Positions 18,061 through 27,360 of a stretch of 64,000 nt of DNA are shown here, one piece after another. Below the pieces are notes generated by a model. That model saw only the letters and a list, made by a program, of their open reading frames with translations, ran no database searches and was not told where the DNA came from. The DNA lies in assembly GCA_033344895.1 (NCBI GenBank), contig JAWPMN010000001.1, positions 4,038,001-4,102,000 on the forward strand, read 5' to 3'. The stretch comes from Alphaproteobacteria bacterium. Its GTDB lineage: Bacteria; Pseudomonadota; Alphaproteobacteria; UBA8366; Aestuariispiraceae. The translations under genes and the position numbers were made by a program. The first letter of the stretch is position 1; every line of letters begins with the position of its first letter.

Positions 18061-18383
18061 CGTTAGCATTCCTCTCCGAATTCCCTTCGCGCCCCGTCGC
18101 CTTGACCCGCCTTGTGAGGAGCCGGGAGAATGACCTGAAGCTCCTTGGACAGTGACGGTCACAAGCCTTTGGGAATCCTATCGGATCGCTAACGAACAAA
18201 TAAATTTATTCTTGTAATATAATCATTTCAAAAAATGATAGTCATGCTCAGTCCATGTGGAGGCAGCGCCTCCCGGCGCGATGTCCTCTCATCCCGGTGC
18301 GCAGGTTGGCGTGAACTTTCGTCGGCCGACACCGCGCCGATGCAAGGTGGCGAATGAAACCCTGCCGGATGTCCATCGGATCT
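18061..18383. promoter_or_regulatory. AT-rich intergenic region with two palindromes
   Basis: No gene fits in these 323 bp. The stretch 18190-18245 is much richer in A+T than its surroundings. It holds a perfect 12-bp palindrome AATAAATTTATT (18199-18210) and an inverted repeat ATCATTT-CAAA-AAATGAT (18222-18239). It lies upstream of the minus-strand lectin operon and downstream of the cyclic-nucleotide-fold gene, so it is the most likely promoter/operator of the exported-protein cassette. The inverted repeat could alternatively serve as a weak terminator for the upstream gene. Confidence 0.5.
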
Positions 18384-18932
18384 CTAGTGGTGGGCGGCAC
18401 TGCCGGACAGAAGCTTCAGCATGCGGTCAAACCGATCACCGGCGAGGGAGACCTGATCCAGCAGCTTTTCGTCCAACTCGTCTTCCAGGACTTCCTCGCT
18501 GTCCAGAGTTACCGCTTCACCATACCCCAGACGCCGCACCGTTCCGCGCAGACGATCCGCCAGAAAGAAACAGAGCGCCTTGTAGAGCCGCATACCGAAG
18601 GCGGGGTCATCCTGGGTACGGCGTTCGATTTCGGAATGTGTCAGTTCCAGGACGGTGACCGGGCCGTCGGCCACAACCGTCGCCGATGGCGGGGATTCGT
18701 CCACAAACGACATCTCCCCGACGATCTCGCCGGTCCCCAACCGCGCAATTAATCCAATCTTCTCGTCCTCGACGCGCAGTCTGCCGTCCAACAGGAAGAA
18801 AATGCTGGTGCCGCGCACGCCCTGTCGGATCAGCGCGGTTCCGTCTTCGAATTTCACCCGTTGCCCGGCGCGCGCCATCCATTCGGCATCGGTGTCCTTC
18901 AATTGACCAAGGATTACGAGAACCTTGCGCAT
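18384..18932 (-). CDS. cyclic nucleotide-binding-fold protein without DNA-binding domain
   Basis: 182 aa. A CAP-like cNMP domain (about 10-125): VKFEDGTALIRQGVRGTSIFFLLDGRLRV followed by the phosphate-binding-cassette region GEIVGEMSFVDESPPSATVVA. The Glu of the cassette is kept, but the usual Arg (PRSATV) is replaced by Pro (PPSATV), so nucleotide binding is doubtful. No helix-turn-helix follows; the C-terminus is helical and acidic. It sits 21 bp downstream of the ABC gene and is apparently the last gene of export system A. Similar proteins occur next to NHLM transporters, where their role is unclear. Confidence 0.8.
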   Translation of the reverse strand: MRKVLVILGQLKDTDAEWMARAGQRVKFEDGTALIRQGVRGTSIFFLLDGRLRVEDEKIGLIARLGTGEIVGEMSFVDESPPSATVVADGPVTVLELTHSEIERRTQDDPAFGMRLYKALCFFLADRLRGTVRRLGYGEAVTLDSEEVLEDELDEKLLDQVSLAGDRFDRMLKLLSGSAAHH

Positions 18933-18953
18933 GACTGTCTCCCTGCACCCAAT

Positions 18954-21947
18954 CTAGATCATCTGTCTTTTCGCGATTTCGGCGAACAGCCCATCCTCCG
19001 CCAGCAAAGCCTCAAAGCGCCCCTGCTGGACCACCCGCCCCCGATCCATCACCAGGATCCGGTCGACATGCCGAACGGTCGACAGTCTGTGTGCGATCAC
19101 GATCCGGGTGCCGGTCAGATGCCGCAGACTGTTCATCACCAGATCCTGAGTTGTGTTGTCGAGTGCGCTTGTCGGCTCATCCAGCACCAGGATCGTTGGA
19201 TGTTGTGCCAGGGCGCGGGCAAGCAACAGGCGCTGGCGCTGACCACCGGACAGTGTGTTTACGCCTTCGGTCACGACGCTGTGCATGCCCATCGGCATTG
19301 CCTCGATATCCGGCGCCAGGCCGACCATGCGAGCGGCGCGCCAGGCGTCCTCTTCGGTCAGCGTACCGTTGCCGGCGATATTGGCGAAGATGCTGCCACC
19401 CGACAGTCGGCCATGCTGCAACACCACCTGCGTCTGGCGGCGCAATGAGGAAAGCTCGAGGCTGTGCAAGGGAATGCCGTCGAACAGGACCTCCCCGGAT
19501 TCGGCCTCTGCAAACCCCAGCATCAGCCGCACCAGGGTCGACTTTCCGCTGCCGGAAGGACCGACGATGGCAATGAACTCGTTCGCATCGATCGAAAGAC
19601 TGACATCGTCCAGGACAAGCTTGCTGTCCGGCGAATACCGGTAGCTGACATTGCTGATATTGACCGCGCCCCGCAGTCGAACCGCCGCGCGGGCGCCGTC
19701 CGATTCTTCCAGCGGTTCCTCGACAACAGGGCGAAGTCGTTCGAACATCGGTACCGCGACCAAGGCTCGGGTCAGAGCTGACACAAGTGCGGTCATCGAA
19801 AGCATGAGTTGACCGAATGCCGCATTGAAGGCGACGAAATCGCCGGTCGACATCAATTCGTCGGCTTCCTCACCTGTCGCGGCGGTCATGATGTCGAGTT
19901 GCTGCTGCTGCGCGGCATCTTCCATGACGACGGCGGTTACGGCGAAGATCGCCCCGGTTGCCAGGACCGGAAAGACCGACTGGAAGACGGTCTGCATGTT
20001 GGCCAACGCCCGTGCCTGAACGAAGCAGCGCTTCTGCGCAGCGTAGAGGCCGGCCCATCTGGCGTAGGCGCGCTTTTCAGCACCGGCCACCCGCAGCTTG
20101 CCGATCGCGGACAGCACCTGGAGAACGAAGCCTTCCGCCCGGCCCTGCTGCGTGATCCGAGCCCGCTCGTGAACCAATTGCCGGTGCCCCAGAAACCCGA
20201 CGACCGCCACGGATAGGGCGATCATGCAACTGGCCAGAATGGCAAGGCGCCAATTGTAGTAGAACAGCAAAGCGAGACTGAAGATCGAGAAGACTGCTCC
20301 CAAAAGGCTTTGAACCGTGGTGCCGCTCAATGTCTGTCGAATTGTCTGGATGCCGAGGACCCGGTCGGTCAGATCACCGGTGGTAAAGCGCTTCAGAAAA
20401 TGGGTCGGCAATCGCAGCAGCCGATCGAACAGTGAGGATTGCAGGACGAGATCCGCCCTGCCCTCGACCCGCAACAGCGCAACGATCTTGACCGCTTCGA
20501 ACGACGCAGCACCGAAGCCGGCGAAAACCAGGGCGAGTACGATCTGGAGATGCCCGGGGAAATCCGCACGCGGCAACACGGTCTCGATCAGATGCCCGGT
20601 CAGGACGGGTGTCATTGCCGCGATCACGCCGCCGCATAGACCCATCAGGGCAATGCGGCGGAAGTCGGCCCTAAGCGAAGGGAGTATGAAGTCAAGAATG
20701 TCCCTCAGCGACGCGATAGTAGCCGGCAGAGGGCGATAGACCATCATGGCGTCTGCGGAGAGACCGTCTGCCACCGCGCGGTCGACCTGCATTGGGTGAC
20801 CGGTCGCACCGGCAATCAGAACATACCCTCCCGCCCGACCCGGAATCAGCGCGACCGCCTCTCCGCCTTCGGTCATGAACCCCAGTAGCGGCCCGTTGTC
20901 ATGGCGCCACCACGCGTCCCGCAGCAGCACCTTGCGGGTACGGACGCGATAGCTCAGCGACAGATTTTCCAGCGGGTCGATGCCGGGACGCGGCGGCGCG
21001 GCGCGAGGTGCATCACCCAGTCCTACGCCCAATGCTTTCAGCACAACGCGAAAGGCCGCGTGCAGGCCGTTCCCACCGAAATCAATGTCCGACAGATCAA
21101 AGGCCGGTCTTCCGAGCATCGCTGCCAGATCCCGGATGGAACGATCTAGCGCCGCCCCTTCCGCGGACACAATGCGTTCAAGGCGCCGCTGGGCGAGATC
21201 GTCCCGCTCAGAAAATACGTCGGACAGGGCCCGTTGATAGATTTCGAGGAACCTGGTCAGGACCGGCCGCCATTGACCCCGTTCGATCAGCGTCGCCATG
21301 TCCAGGGCATTGAAATCCGTGAACTCCGAAGCCCCGACCCAGGAAGACGCCGTAACCGGTAGGCAGTCGGCCCGTCCGGCGAGACGATCCTGTAGCAGCA
21401 ATCGGTCACCGGATTCCGCTGTGGCCCCACCCGCAAGCCATACCGGGCGGCGACCGGTGGCAAAGGCGGCCTCGCCCGGCTTCAAACTGCCGGACATGCC
21501 GGGCTCGACAACTACCTCCCGCTGCGCCGGACGGTTTTGTTCAATGCCACGCAACAGCCCGGCGACGAACCGATCGAGACGCTCCCCCAGAGACGAAGGG
21601 TCCATGCCGTCGAGATCGAACCCGACCTGGACACGCGTCCCGACAGTGCCGACGGCCAGCAAGGCGAGTCGGGTCTGCCCGTCCGGTCCTTCTTTCGGAA
21701 TTTCATTGTCGCAGAGACCAAAAACGACATCCCCTGCCCTGGCACGATAAATCGGATACCGCATACCGGTCGCAACCACGCCTTCGACCTCCACGGCAAA
21801 GACGTCAACATGACCGTCGACGACACGAAGGCTGTCCCCGGTACCGATCAACAAGATCGGATTGTTCGAACCGACCTCCCGAATGTCCGTTTCCGATGCG
21901 GCGAAGGGGTAAGGCGCTCGCTGGTCTTTGGACAGGGTCCGGTCCAT
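18954..21947 (-). CDS. NHLM-type peptide export ABC transporter, permease/ATPase (second subunit)
   Basis: 997 aa, matching the NHLM bacteriocin-system ABC2 family. It has a long N-terminal soluble region of about 400 residues, including WWRHDNGPLLGF, and six transmembrane spans at about 430-700. The ATPase shows Walker A VGPSGSGKSTLVRLM (about 796), signature LSGGQRQRLLLARAL (about 897), Walker B ILVLDEPTSALD and H-loop IVIAHRLSTV. It probably pairs with the C39-containing ABC protein to export leader-bearing peptides through the inner membrane. ATG 21947 lies 6 bp after the upstream gene's stop. Confidence 0.92.
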   Translation of the reverse strand: MDRTLSKDQRAPYPFAASETDIREVGSNNPILLIGTGDSLRVVDGHVDVFAVEVEGVVATGMRYPIYRARAGDVVFGLCDNEIPKEGPDGQTRLALLAVGTVGTRVQVGFDLDGMDPSSLGERLDRFVAGLLRGIEQNRPAQREVVVEPGMSGSLKPGEAAFATGRRPVWLAGGATAESGDRLLLQDRLAGRADCLPVTASSWVGASEFTDFNALDMATLIERGQWRPVLTRFLEIYQRALSDVFSERDDLAQRRLERIVSAEGAALDRSIRDLAAMLGRPAFDLSDIDFGGNGLHAAFRVVLKALGVGLGDAPRAAPPRPGIDPLENLSLSYRVRTRKVLLRDAWWRHDNGPLLGFMTEGGEAVALIPGRAGGYVLIAGATGHPMQVDRAVADGLSADAMMVYRPLPATIASLRDILDFILPSLRADFRRIALMGLCGGVIAAMTPVLTGHLIETVLPRADFPGHLQIVLALVFAGFGAASFEAVKIVALLRVEGRADLVLQSSLFDRLLRLPTHFLKRFTTGDLTDRVLGIQTIRQTLSGTTVQSLLGAVFSIFSLALLFYYNWRLAILASCMIALSVAVVGFLGHRQLVHERARITQQGRAEGFVLQVLSAIGKLRVAGAEKRAYARWAGLYAAQKRCFVQARALANMQTVFQSVFPVLATGAIFAVTAVVMEDAAQQQQLDIMTAATGEEADELMSTGDFVAFNAAFGQLMLSMTALVSALTRALVAVPMFERLRPVVEEPLEESDGARAAVRLRGAVNISNVSYRYSPDSKLVLDDVSLSIDANEFIAIVGPSGSGKSTLVRLMLGFAEAESGEVLFDGIPLHSLELSSLRRQTQVVLQHGRLSGGSIFANIAGNGTLTEEDAWRAARMVGLAPDIEAMPMGMHSVVTEGVNTLSGGQRQRLLLARALAQHPTILVLDEPTSALDNTTQDLVMNSLRHLTGTRIVIAHRLSTVRHVDRILVMDRGRVVQQGRFEALLAEDGLFAEIAKRQMI

Positions 21948-21953
21948 TACGCG

Positions 21954-24146
21954 TCACTCCTCATCCGCGATGAGGGTTGCATAGGTCCCGCCGGCCCCGA
22001 TCAGGGCGTCATGAGTGCCGCGTTCGACGATCCGGCCGCGAGACAGCACGATGATCTCGTCGCAGTCCCGGATCGTCGAAAGGCGATGGGCGATGATCAG
22101 GCAGGTGCAACCACGCCGCCGCAGATTGTCGTCGATCGCCTTCTCCGTCACCGTATCCAGTGCCGCGGTCGCTTCATCCAGGATCAGGATACGCGGGTCC
22201 TGTGTCAGGGCACGGGCGATTTCCAGACGCTGGCGCTGCCCGCCGGAGAAATTCGTCCCCCCTTCCTCCACATGGCATTCGAGCTGGCCGGACCGGCTCA
22301 TGACCTCGTCGCGAATCTCGGCATCTGCCAACGCCCGCGTCAGTTCCTGCGCGGAAACGTCATCGTCCCAGAGCGTTAGATTTTCACGGACAGTCCCATC
22401 GAACAGAAATATGTCCTGGTCGACATAGGCGACCGAGCCGGCATGGACGTGCCTCGGAATCCGTTCCAACGGATGTCCATCCACCGCGACAGTCCCGCTC
22501 CACGGCTCAAGAAGCCCGGCGGCGATCCGTCCGATCGTCGACTTGCCACTGCCCGACCCGCCGACCAGCGCGACACGGGACCCGGGCGCCACGGAAAGGG
22601 AAATTCCGTCCAGCAATGGCGGGTCGAGCGGGCTATACCCGAAAGTGACATCCGTCAGGACCAGTTCCCCATTCAGAACCGGCGGCCCCTGCCATTCGGA
22701 TTCCGGCGGAGACGGCGCCGGCATGGGATGCGCTTCGATATCGTCGAGCCGCGCAATGTCACCACGCACACGCTGCAACTGCCCGCCGAGATCGACCAGC
22801 GCGCCGATCGGTGTGACAAAACTGAGCATCAGAGACTGGATCGCAACGATCGAGCCGATGGACAGAGCCCCTTCCATCACGCGCATGCCGCCGATGCCCA
22901 GGATCGCCGCGGTGGTCAACGCACCGGTCAGAACCGGTGACGCGGTCAGCAAGACATTTGTCAGACCGATCACCCGCTGCGAATCCAGCATCTTCGCCTG
23001 ATATCCGGCCCAAGTCCGGAAGGCGTCGTTCTCCATGCCGCTGGTTTTCAGGTTTTCCGAAGAACGGATACTGCCGACCGTTGCCGCGGCGAGCTTGCCG
23101 CTATCCGCCATCAGCGCGCGATTAATATCCACCCGGCGGCGGGAAAGGACTTTCAGCAGGATCAGGTTTGCCGCTGCCAGGGTGAAACCGACCGCCGACA
23201 TCATCCAGTCATAGACGGCGATGGCCAGTCCGTAAAAGACGACCATCCCCAGATTCATCACATTTGTCGCCAGTTGCCCCGATAACAGCATGGCAATCCT
23301 GTCATTCGCCGCCATGCGGTCGGCCAGGTCGCCGGCATGCCGTTGAGCGAAGAATGCAGCAGGCAAATGGATCAACCGCCATAGGAAGCGGGACGCCATG
23401 GTCAGAGCCAGCTTGGTCTCCAGCCGCAGAAGGTAGCGTTGCTGCAACCAGGTGAAGGCGCCACGCAGCATTCCCGCTACGACGATCCCGATCACCAGCG
23501 GAACCAGCCAGCTTTCCTTCTCGTCGACCAGAATCTCATCGACGAATATCTTTGAGAAACCGGCAATCGCAATGCCGGGAATGACGAGAGCCAGACTGGC
23601 CAGAACGACGAAGGCGAGCGCCGAACCGGACGATCGGAGCCGCTGCGCCAGAATACCGATCAAGCTGGACTGCGCTCCTTGCTTCCGGAAGTCCGGACCG
23701 CGCTCGAATGCCAGTACCACACCCGTGTAATACTCACCGAACTCGTCCAGAGGAAGCCTGCGAGGGCCGGACGCGGGGTCATTGATATAGGCGTATCCCC
23801 GCCGTATCCCCTCAAACACCACGTAGTGATTGAAGTTCCAGTGGATAATGGAGGGGACCGGCAAGTCCGGCAGCGCTTTCGGTTCCTTCTTGAAGCCCTT
23901 GGCGGATAAACCGAAGCGCCGTGCGGCCTTCAAAAGGTTGCTGGCCTTGCTCCCGTCCCGGGTGACTCCCGCCGCCACCCGCAGCGCATCAATGGATTCC
24001 CAACGGCCGTAATAGCCGAGCACCATGGCAAGGCACGCAACGCCACATTCAACGCCGGTCATCTGCAGGACGGTCGGAGTCCGCGCCCGGTTGCCAAACA
24101 GCCGCCGCCGTGCATGGCCTTTGATGCTTTTCAGTGCTGTCGTCAT
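21954..24146 (-). CDS. NHLM-type C39-peptidase ABC transporter
   Basis: 730 aa, NHLM ABC1 (PCAT) family. The N-terminal C39 cysteine peptidase has Gln28 and Cys34 in LQMTGVECGVACLAMVLGYYG, the catalytic His in IIHWNFNHYVVFEG and the Asp in YINDPASGP. Transmembrane spans occupy about 165-450. Walker A is GGSGSGKSTIGRI (about 529), the signature FSGGQRQRLEIARAL, and Walker B ILILDEATAALD. It should cleave the leader and export the core peptide. It sits 3 bp after the HlyD stop and 6 bp before ABC2, so the three are one operon. Confidence 0.93.
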   Translation of the reverse strand: MTTALKSIKGHARRRLFGNRARTPTVLQMTGVECGVACLAMVLGYYGRWESIDALRVAAGVTRDGSKASNLLKAARRFGLSAKGFKKEPKALPDLPVPSIIHWNFNHYVVFEGIRRGYAYINDPASGPRRLPLDEFGEYYTGVVLAFERGPDFRKQGAQSSLIGILAQRLRSSGSALAFVVLASLALVIPGIAIAGFSKIFVDEILVDEKESWLVPLVIGIVVAGMLRGAFTWLQQRYLLRLETKLALTMASRFLWRLIHLPAAFFAQRHAGDLADRMAANDRIAMLLSGQLATNVMNLGMVVFYGLAIAVYDWMMSAVGFTLAAANLILLKVLSRRRVDINRALMADSGKLAAATVGSIRSSENLKTSGMENDAFRTWAGYQAKMLDSQRVIGLTNVLLTASPVLTGALTTAAILGIGGMRVMEGALSIGSIVAIQSLMLSFVTPIGALVDLGGQLQRVRGDIARLDDIEAHPMPAPSPPESEWQGPPVLNGELVLTDVTFGYSPLDPPLLDGISLSVAPGSRVALVGGSGSGKSTIGRIAAGLLEPWSGTVAVDGHPLERIPRHVHAGSVAYVDQDIFLFDGTVRENLTLWDDDVSAQELTRALADAEIRDEVMSRSGQLECHVEEGGTNFSGGQRQRLEIARALTQDPRILILDEATAALDTVTEKAIDDNLRRRGCTCLIIAHRLSTIRDCDEIIVLSRGRIVERGTHDALIGAGGTYATLIADEE

Positions 24147-24149
24147 CGA

Positions 24150-25427
24150 TCAGAAGGTCCAACCGGACCAGAATCCGATGCCGGTATGCCTGCGGATGAA
24201 TGGCACGATCAGATTGGCCGGCGGGTCCTCGGAAACCGTGATTTCCGCCTCCAGCGTCGTCCCGGCTGTGATCGGCACCGGCGGTCCCGTCCCCGATGTC
24301 CAGCGGTAGCCGCTGGTCGTCTGGACATCGGATATCAGGTCCACCCGTGCCGCATAGGGCGCACCTTCTTCGGAATAGGCCCCGACCAGTTGTTCGTTCT
24401 GCAGGATGCTCAACATGCCGTCCCGCGTCGCCGGATAGTCCGAAACCTCGATTACCCGACCCAGCAGGGCACCAAATTCCTCCTTCTTCACGGTTGACGG
24501 TGAAAGATGCACCGTCATGCCCGGCACGACGCGCTTCCCGTCCTTCGTTGGAACGAACATCATCGCCTGGAGAACTTGACCGTCCGTAGCAATGCTGGCG
24601 ATTGCGGTGCCGCGTTGGACCACGGCGCCTTCAAAAATCTTGAGTTCGGTCACCCGCCCCGATGTCGGTGCCAGGATGCGCGCTTCCTGGGTCAGCCGGG
24701 CGTCAAGTTCACGGACACGGTGTCGGGCCTCGTCGACCCGCAAATCGACTTCCGTCAGGCTCTTGGCGTGCGCCGTATGAAGGCTCAGCAATTCGGATTC
24801 AAGTTCCAGAATGCGATTCCGGGCGGTGCTGATATCCTGCAGGGACGCATTGTATTCGGCGGTCTTTGTGTCCAACTGGTCCCGTGTCGCATATCCTTTC
24901 GCCGCCAGTGCCGCCAGATTGTCCAAACCGGCCGACAGCGATTCCGCGCGCGCCTGCGCGGCCCGAATGATCCCTTCCTGCGCGGCCTTCTGCTTTTCAA
25001 AGTTGCCGGACTTCAGTTCAACTTCCTGATCGTAGTTCCTCTCCAGGACCGCGCGTTCGCGTAGCCTCCCGGCCAGAACCTCACGCGCGCTCTCGGCCTC
25101 CTGACGGAGTGCATCCTGTTCCAGGACGGCTATCTCCTGGCCTTTCACAACCACATCGTTCTGATCGACCAGCAGCGCGACGACGGTTCCGCCGGATGGC
25201 GCCATGGCATCGAGAATGCGCCCGCCCGAGGTCACAAAAATGCCCTTCCCCGAGACCTGGTCCGGAATCTGTCCGAAAATTCCCCATCCGACGATCCCCG
25301 TCAGCAGCATCAGCAAAGTCAACAGCGTGACCCAGCCGAACGGATCGGATACCGGCACGACCCGATCCAACTGCTCAGGCGATGAAAGCCTGTCCAACGC
25401 TGCCTGACGGAATATCTGCCGTGCCAT
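24150..25427 (-). CDS. NHLM-type HlyD-family membrane fusion protein
   Basis: 425 aa. The N-terminal FRQAALDRLSSPEQLDRVV segment is followed by one transmembrane span (WVTLLTLLMLLTGIVGWGIFG, about 30-52), a lipoyl-like half (ILDAMAPSGGTVVALLVDQNDVVVKGQEIAVLE), a long coiled-coil hairpin (about 110-235) and a C-terminal beta-barrel half (ILAPTSGRVTELKIFEGAVVQRG). It bridges the ABC pair to the outer envelope. ATG 25427 is supported by AAAGGTGG upstream; in-frame ATGs at 25463 and 25493 lack such a site. First gene of export system A, divergent from the AraC regulator. Confidence 0.9.
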   Translation of the reverse strand: MARQIFRQAALDRLSSPEQLDRVVPVSDPFGWVTLLTLLMLLTGIVGWGIFGQIPDQVSGKGIFVTSGGRILDAMAPSGGTVVALLVDQNDVVVKGQEIAVLEQDALRQEAESAREVLAGRLRERAVLERNYDQEVELKSGNFEKQKAAQEGIIRAAQARAESLSAGLDNLAALAAKGYATRDQLDTKTAEYNASLQDISTARNRILELESELLSLHTAHAKSLTEVDLRVDEARHRVRELDARLTQEARILAPTSGRVTELKIFEGAVVQRGTAIASIATDGQVLQAMMFVPTKDGKRVVPGMTVHLSPSTVKKEEFGALLGRVIEVSDYPATRDGMLSILQNEQLVGAYSEEGAPYAARVDLISDVQTTSGYRWTSGTGPPVPITAGTTLEAEITVSEDPPANLIVPFIRRHTGIGFWSGWTF

Positions 25428-25481
25428 GTGGTCCGCCACCTTTCGCGCCACATCCCGCGCCATGGTGATGAAAGCCGGGAT

Positions 25482-25500
25482 AACCAATTGCAAACTGGTT
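25482..25500. promoter_or_regulatory. inverted repeat between divergent hlyD-like and araC-like genes
   Basis: AACCA-N9-TGGTT lies 55 bp upstream of the HlyD start inside the 255-bp divergent intergenic region. It could be an operator for the AraC-type regulator or another factor. A near-match to the AACCGGTT element (AACCTGTT, 25631-25638) lies closer to the AraC start but lacks the GGNCATGG partner seen at the precursor genes. Function not demonstrated. Confidence 0.35.
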
Positions 25501-25682
25501 GGATTCTAGCATCGCAGGGGGTTCAGACGGTTGGCTGCACTTGTCTGAATGTCTCGAAAGCATTGCGTGAAGGTTTCGACGGGCAGCCCAACCGACGATA
25601 TCGGCCATTTCTTGAATATTCATGGCCAGGAACCTGTTAGGCTATCGATGAGCCGTGGAATCCATCACCCGGAATTGGGCGC

Positions 25683-26735
25683 ATGAATCAGATCGTTGAT
25701 GACAACAACCCCATTCCCATCCCACGGCTGAGCTTCGACACCCAGAGTTTCGGTGCGAACGATCGGCTGGATGCCTGGCGTGAGAATATGGGCGTCTTCT
25801 TCGATCTGTCGGCAGTCGATGGCGGGCGTCAGGAAAGCATCGCGCGGGCGCGGATCGACGCCTGCAGCATGGCCGGTACGGTTTTCGGTGTAACCACGGC
25901 CGACGCACAATTGTTCCAGCGTTCCGAACAGCGTGTCGCACGGGACGAGATGGAGCACTTCCTGATCCAGGTCTTTCTTCATGGCGGCGGCCGGACGCGG
26001 GACGGTGAGACGATTCAGGCCGGCGACATGCTGATCATCGACCTGGATCAGCCGCACAGCATGGTAACGTCGGATTTTTCCAACCTGACACTTGTTCTGC
26101 CGCGCGAATTGCATCCCGCACTATCGGATATCCTGACCCGTCTGCATGCCAGGCGTCTGCCCAGCACCAGCCCGGTCATCCGGCTTCTCGCCAGCCACCT
26201 CCAATCAATCTGGCATAATGTCGGCGATATGACGGTGCAGGATTCAGGCGCGACGCTTAAAGGTACGATCGGGCTGATGGAATGCTGGCTGTCGCAGAGA
26301 CAGTTCAGCGAGGATCTGTCGCCCGAGGTATCGTCCGGTCTCGCCAAATCCATCTTCCGTCACATTGACGCGCACATTGAAGAACCCCTTTCCCCTGAAC
26401 ATCTATGCGGTCTGTTCCGGATTTCCCGATCGCAGCTCTATCGTATCTTCAAGCCCTATGAGGGCGTATCCCGCTATGTTTGGGAACGACGCATGGTGAA
26501 GGCCATGCGCATGCTGTCGAACCCGATTTTCAGCGAACTCGCTATCGGAACCATCGCGTTCAAGTGCGGGTTCTCGACCGAACCGCATTTCAGCCGCTCC
26601 TTCAAGGAACGCTTCGGGATCAACCCAAGTGCCTTCCGCCGTGACGCGTTGGAAGCCTGTCTCAATGGCGGAAACGGAAGCGACCATGGCCAGCATTATC
26701 GCCACCGCTTCGCATCCTGGATCCGGGAACTCTGA
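25683..26735 (+). CDS. AraC-family transcriptional regulator
   Basis: 350 aa. The N-terminal 200 residues match the AraC-binding-like (AraC_binding_2) sensory fold (ERVARDEMEHFLIQVFLHGGGRTRDGETIQAGDMLIIDLDQPHSM region). The C-terminal 100 residues carry two HTHs: LCGLFRISRSQLYRIFKPYEGVSRYVWERRM and IGTIAFKCGFSTEPHFSRSFKERFGINPSAFRR. It lies directly upstream of the three precursor genes and divergent from export system A. It is the obvious candidate to bind the shared AACCGGTT-N10-GGNCATGG module (inference). The first copy of that module begins 3 bp after this gene's stop. Confidence 0.92.
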   Translation: MNQIVDDNNPIPIPRLSFDTQSFGANDRLDAWRENMGVFFDLSAVDGGRQESIARARIDACSMAGTVFGVTTADAQLFQRSEQRVARDEMEHFLIQVFLHGGGRTRDGETIQAGDMLIIDLDQPHSMVTSDFSNLTLVLPRELHPALSDILTRLHARRLPSTSPVIRLLASHLQSIWHNVGDMTVQDSGATLKGTIGLMECWLSQRQFSEDLSPEVSSGLAKSIFRHIDAHIEEPLSPEHLCGLFRISRSQLYRIFKPYEGVSRYVWERRMVKAMRMLSNPIFSELAIGTIAFKCGFSTEPHFSRSFKERFGINPSAFRRDALEACLNGGNGSDHGQHYRHRFASWIREL

Positions 26736-26738
26736 CAT

Positions 26739-26809
26739 AACCGGTTCTGGATGTTCGGGCATGGGCATAGCGCCGATCAGAGGCAATGGTGGCGGCGTCT
26801 AGGGAGGGC
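26739..26809 (+). promoter_or_regulatory. conserved promoter module of precursor gene 1
   Basis: AACCGGTT (26739-26746), then 10 nt (CTGGATGTTC), GGGCATGG (26757-26764), 37 nt, and GGGAGGGC (26802-26809). The start codon lies 56 nt after the last element. The same order and near-identical spacing recur upstream of precursors 2 and 3, and the first two blocks recur upstream of precursor 4 and the fused exporter. This points to a shared regulator site plus promoter. Confidence 0.7.
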
Positions 26810-26865
26810 AAAAACCCGGAGACGCGCGACATGGACTGTCCCCGGCCAAACAACTGGAGAAATTG

Positions 26866-27138
26866 ATGACCGATAACTCTGCCGGGCAAGAGAATGTCCT
26901 AAAATTCCGATCCCTGCTGGAAGCCAATCCGGCGCTTCAGGCCGATGTCGAGCAGCATGTCGGTAACGGAAGCTGGAACGCCACGGCCATCGTGCAGATC
27001 GGGCGCGATCACGGACTGGAGTTCACAGCAAACGACATCGAAACCGTCATGGATCAAGACGATGAACTGTCGGATTTCGAATTGGAGCTTGTGGCTGCTG
27101 CCGGCGGCCCTACGCAGTGCGGCAACGACGGCTTGTAA
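26866..27138 (+). CDS. Nif11-type leader peptide precursor 1
   Basis: 90 aa. The leader (about 1-77) matches the Nif11-like pattern: ENVLKFRSLLEANPALQADV, HVGNGSWNATAIVQIGRDHG, LEFTANDIETVMDQDDELSD, then FELELVAAA in place of the usual LExVAGG. The core after AAA is GGPTQCGNDGL, with a single Cys. ATG 26866 has GGAG 6 nt upstream; a TTG at 26863 is in frame but too close. The likely fate is cleavage at the Ala/Gly junction and export by the C39 ABC proteins nearby. The mature peptide and any modification are unknown. Confidence 0.85.
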   Translation: MTDNSAGQENVLKFRSLLEANPALQADVEQHVGNGSWNATAIVQIGRDHGLEFTANDIETVMDQDDELSDFELELVAAAGGPTQCGNDGL

Positions 27139-27230
27139 GTCAGGATAGTGGTTGTTCGGGCCCGGAAACCGATCCGCCGGCCCCTATTCCCCGACTGTTC
27201 GAATCGGCCCCGGGCCGGGCGCGACTAAGC

Positions 27231-27302
27231 AACGTCTTCTGGATGCTTGGACATGGTCGCTACATCTCCGAACAGCGATAATTGCCCTGCCATTGGGAGG
27301 GC
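27231..27302 (+). promoter_or_regulatory. conserved promoter module of precursor gene 2
   Basis: AACGTCTT (27231-27238, 5 of 8 matches to AACCGGTT), then CTGGATGCTT (8 of 10 identical to the spacer of module 1), GGACATGG (27249-27256), 38 nt, and GGGAGGGC (27295-27302). The start codon follows after 58 nt. The remaining upstream sequence from 27139 shows no gene. Confidence 0.65.
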
Positions 27303-27360
27303 GTGCGCCGATCGCGTCCGGCTTGGACGAACCTTCGGCCATTACATTGTGGAGAGAATG

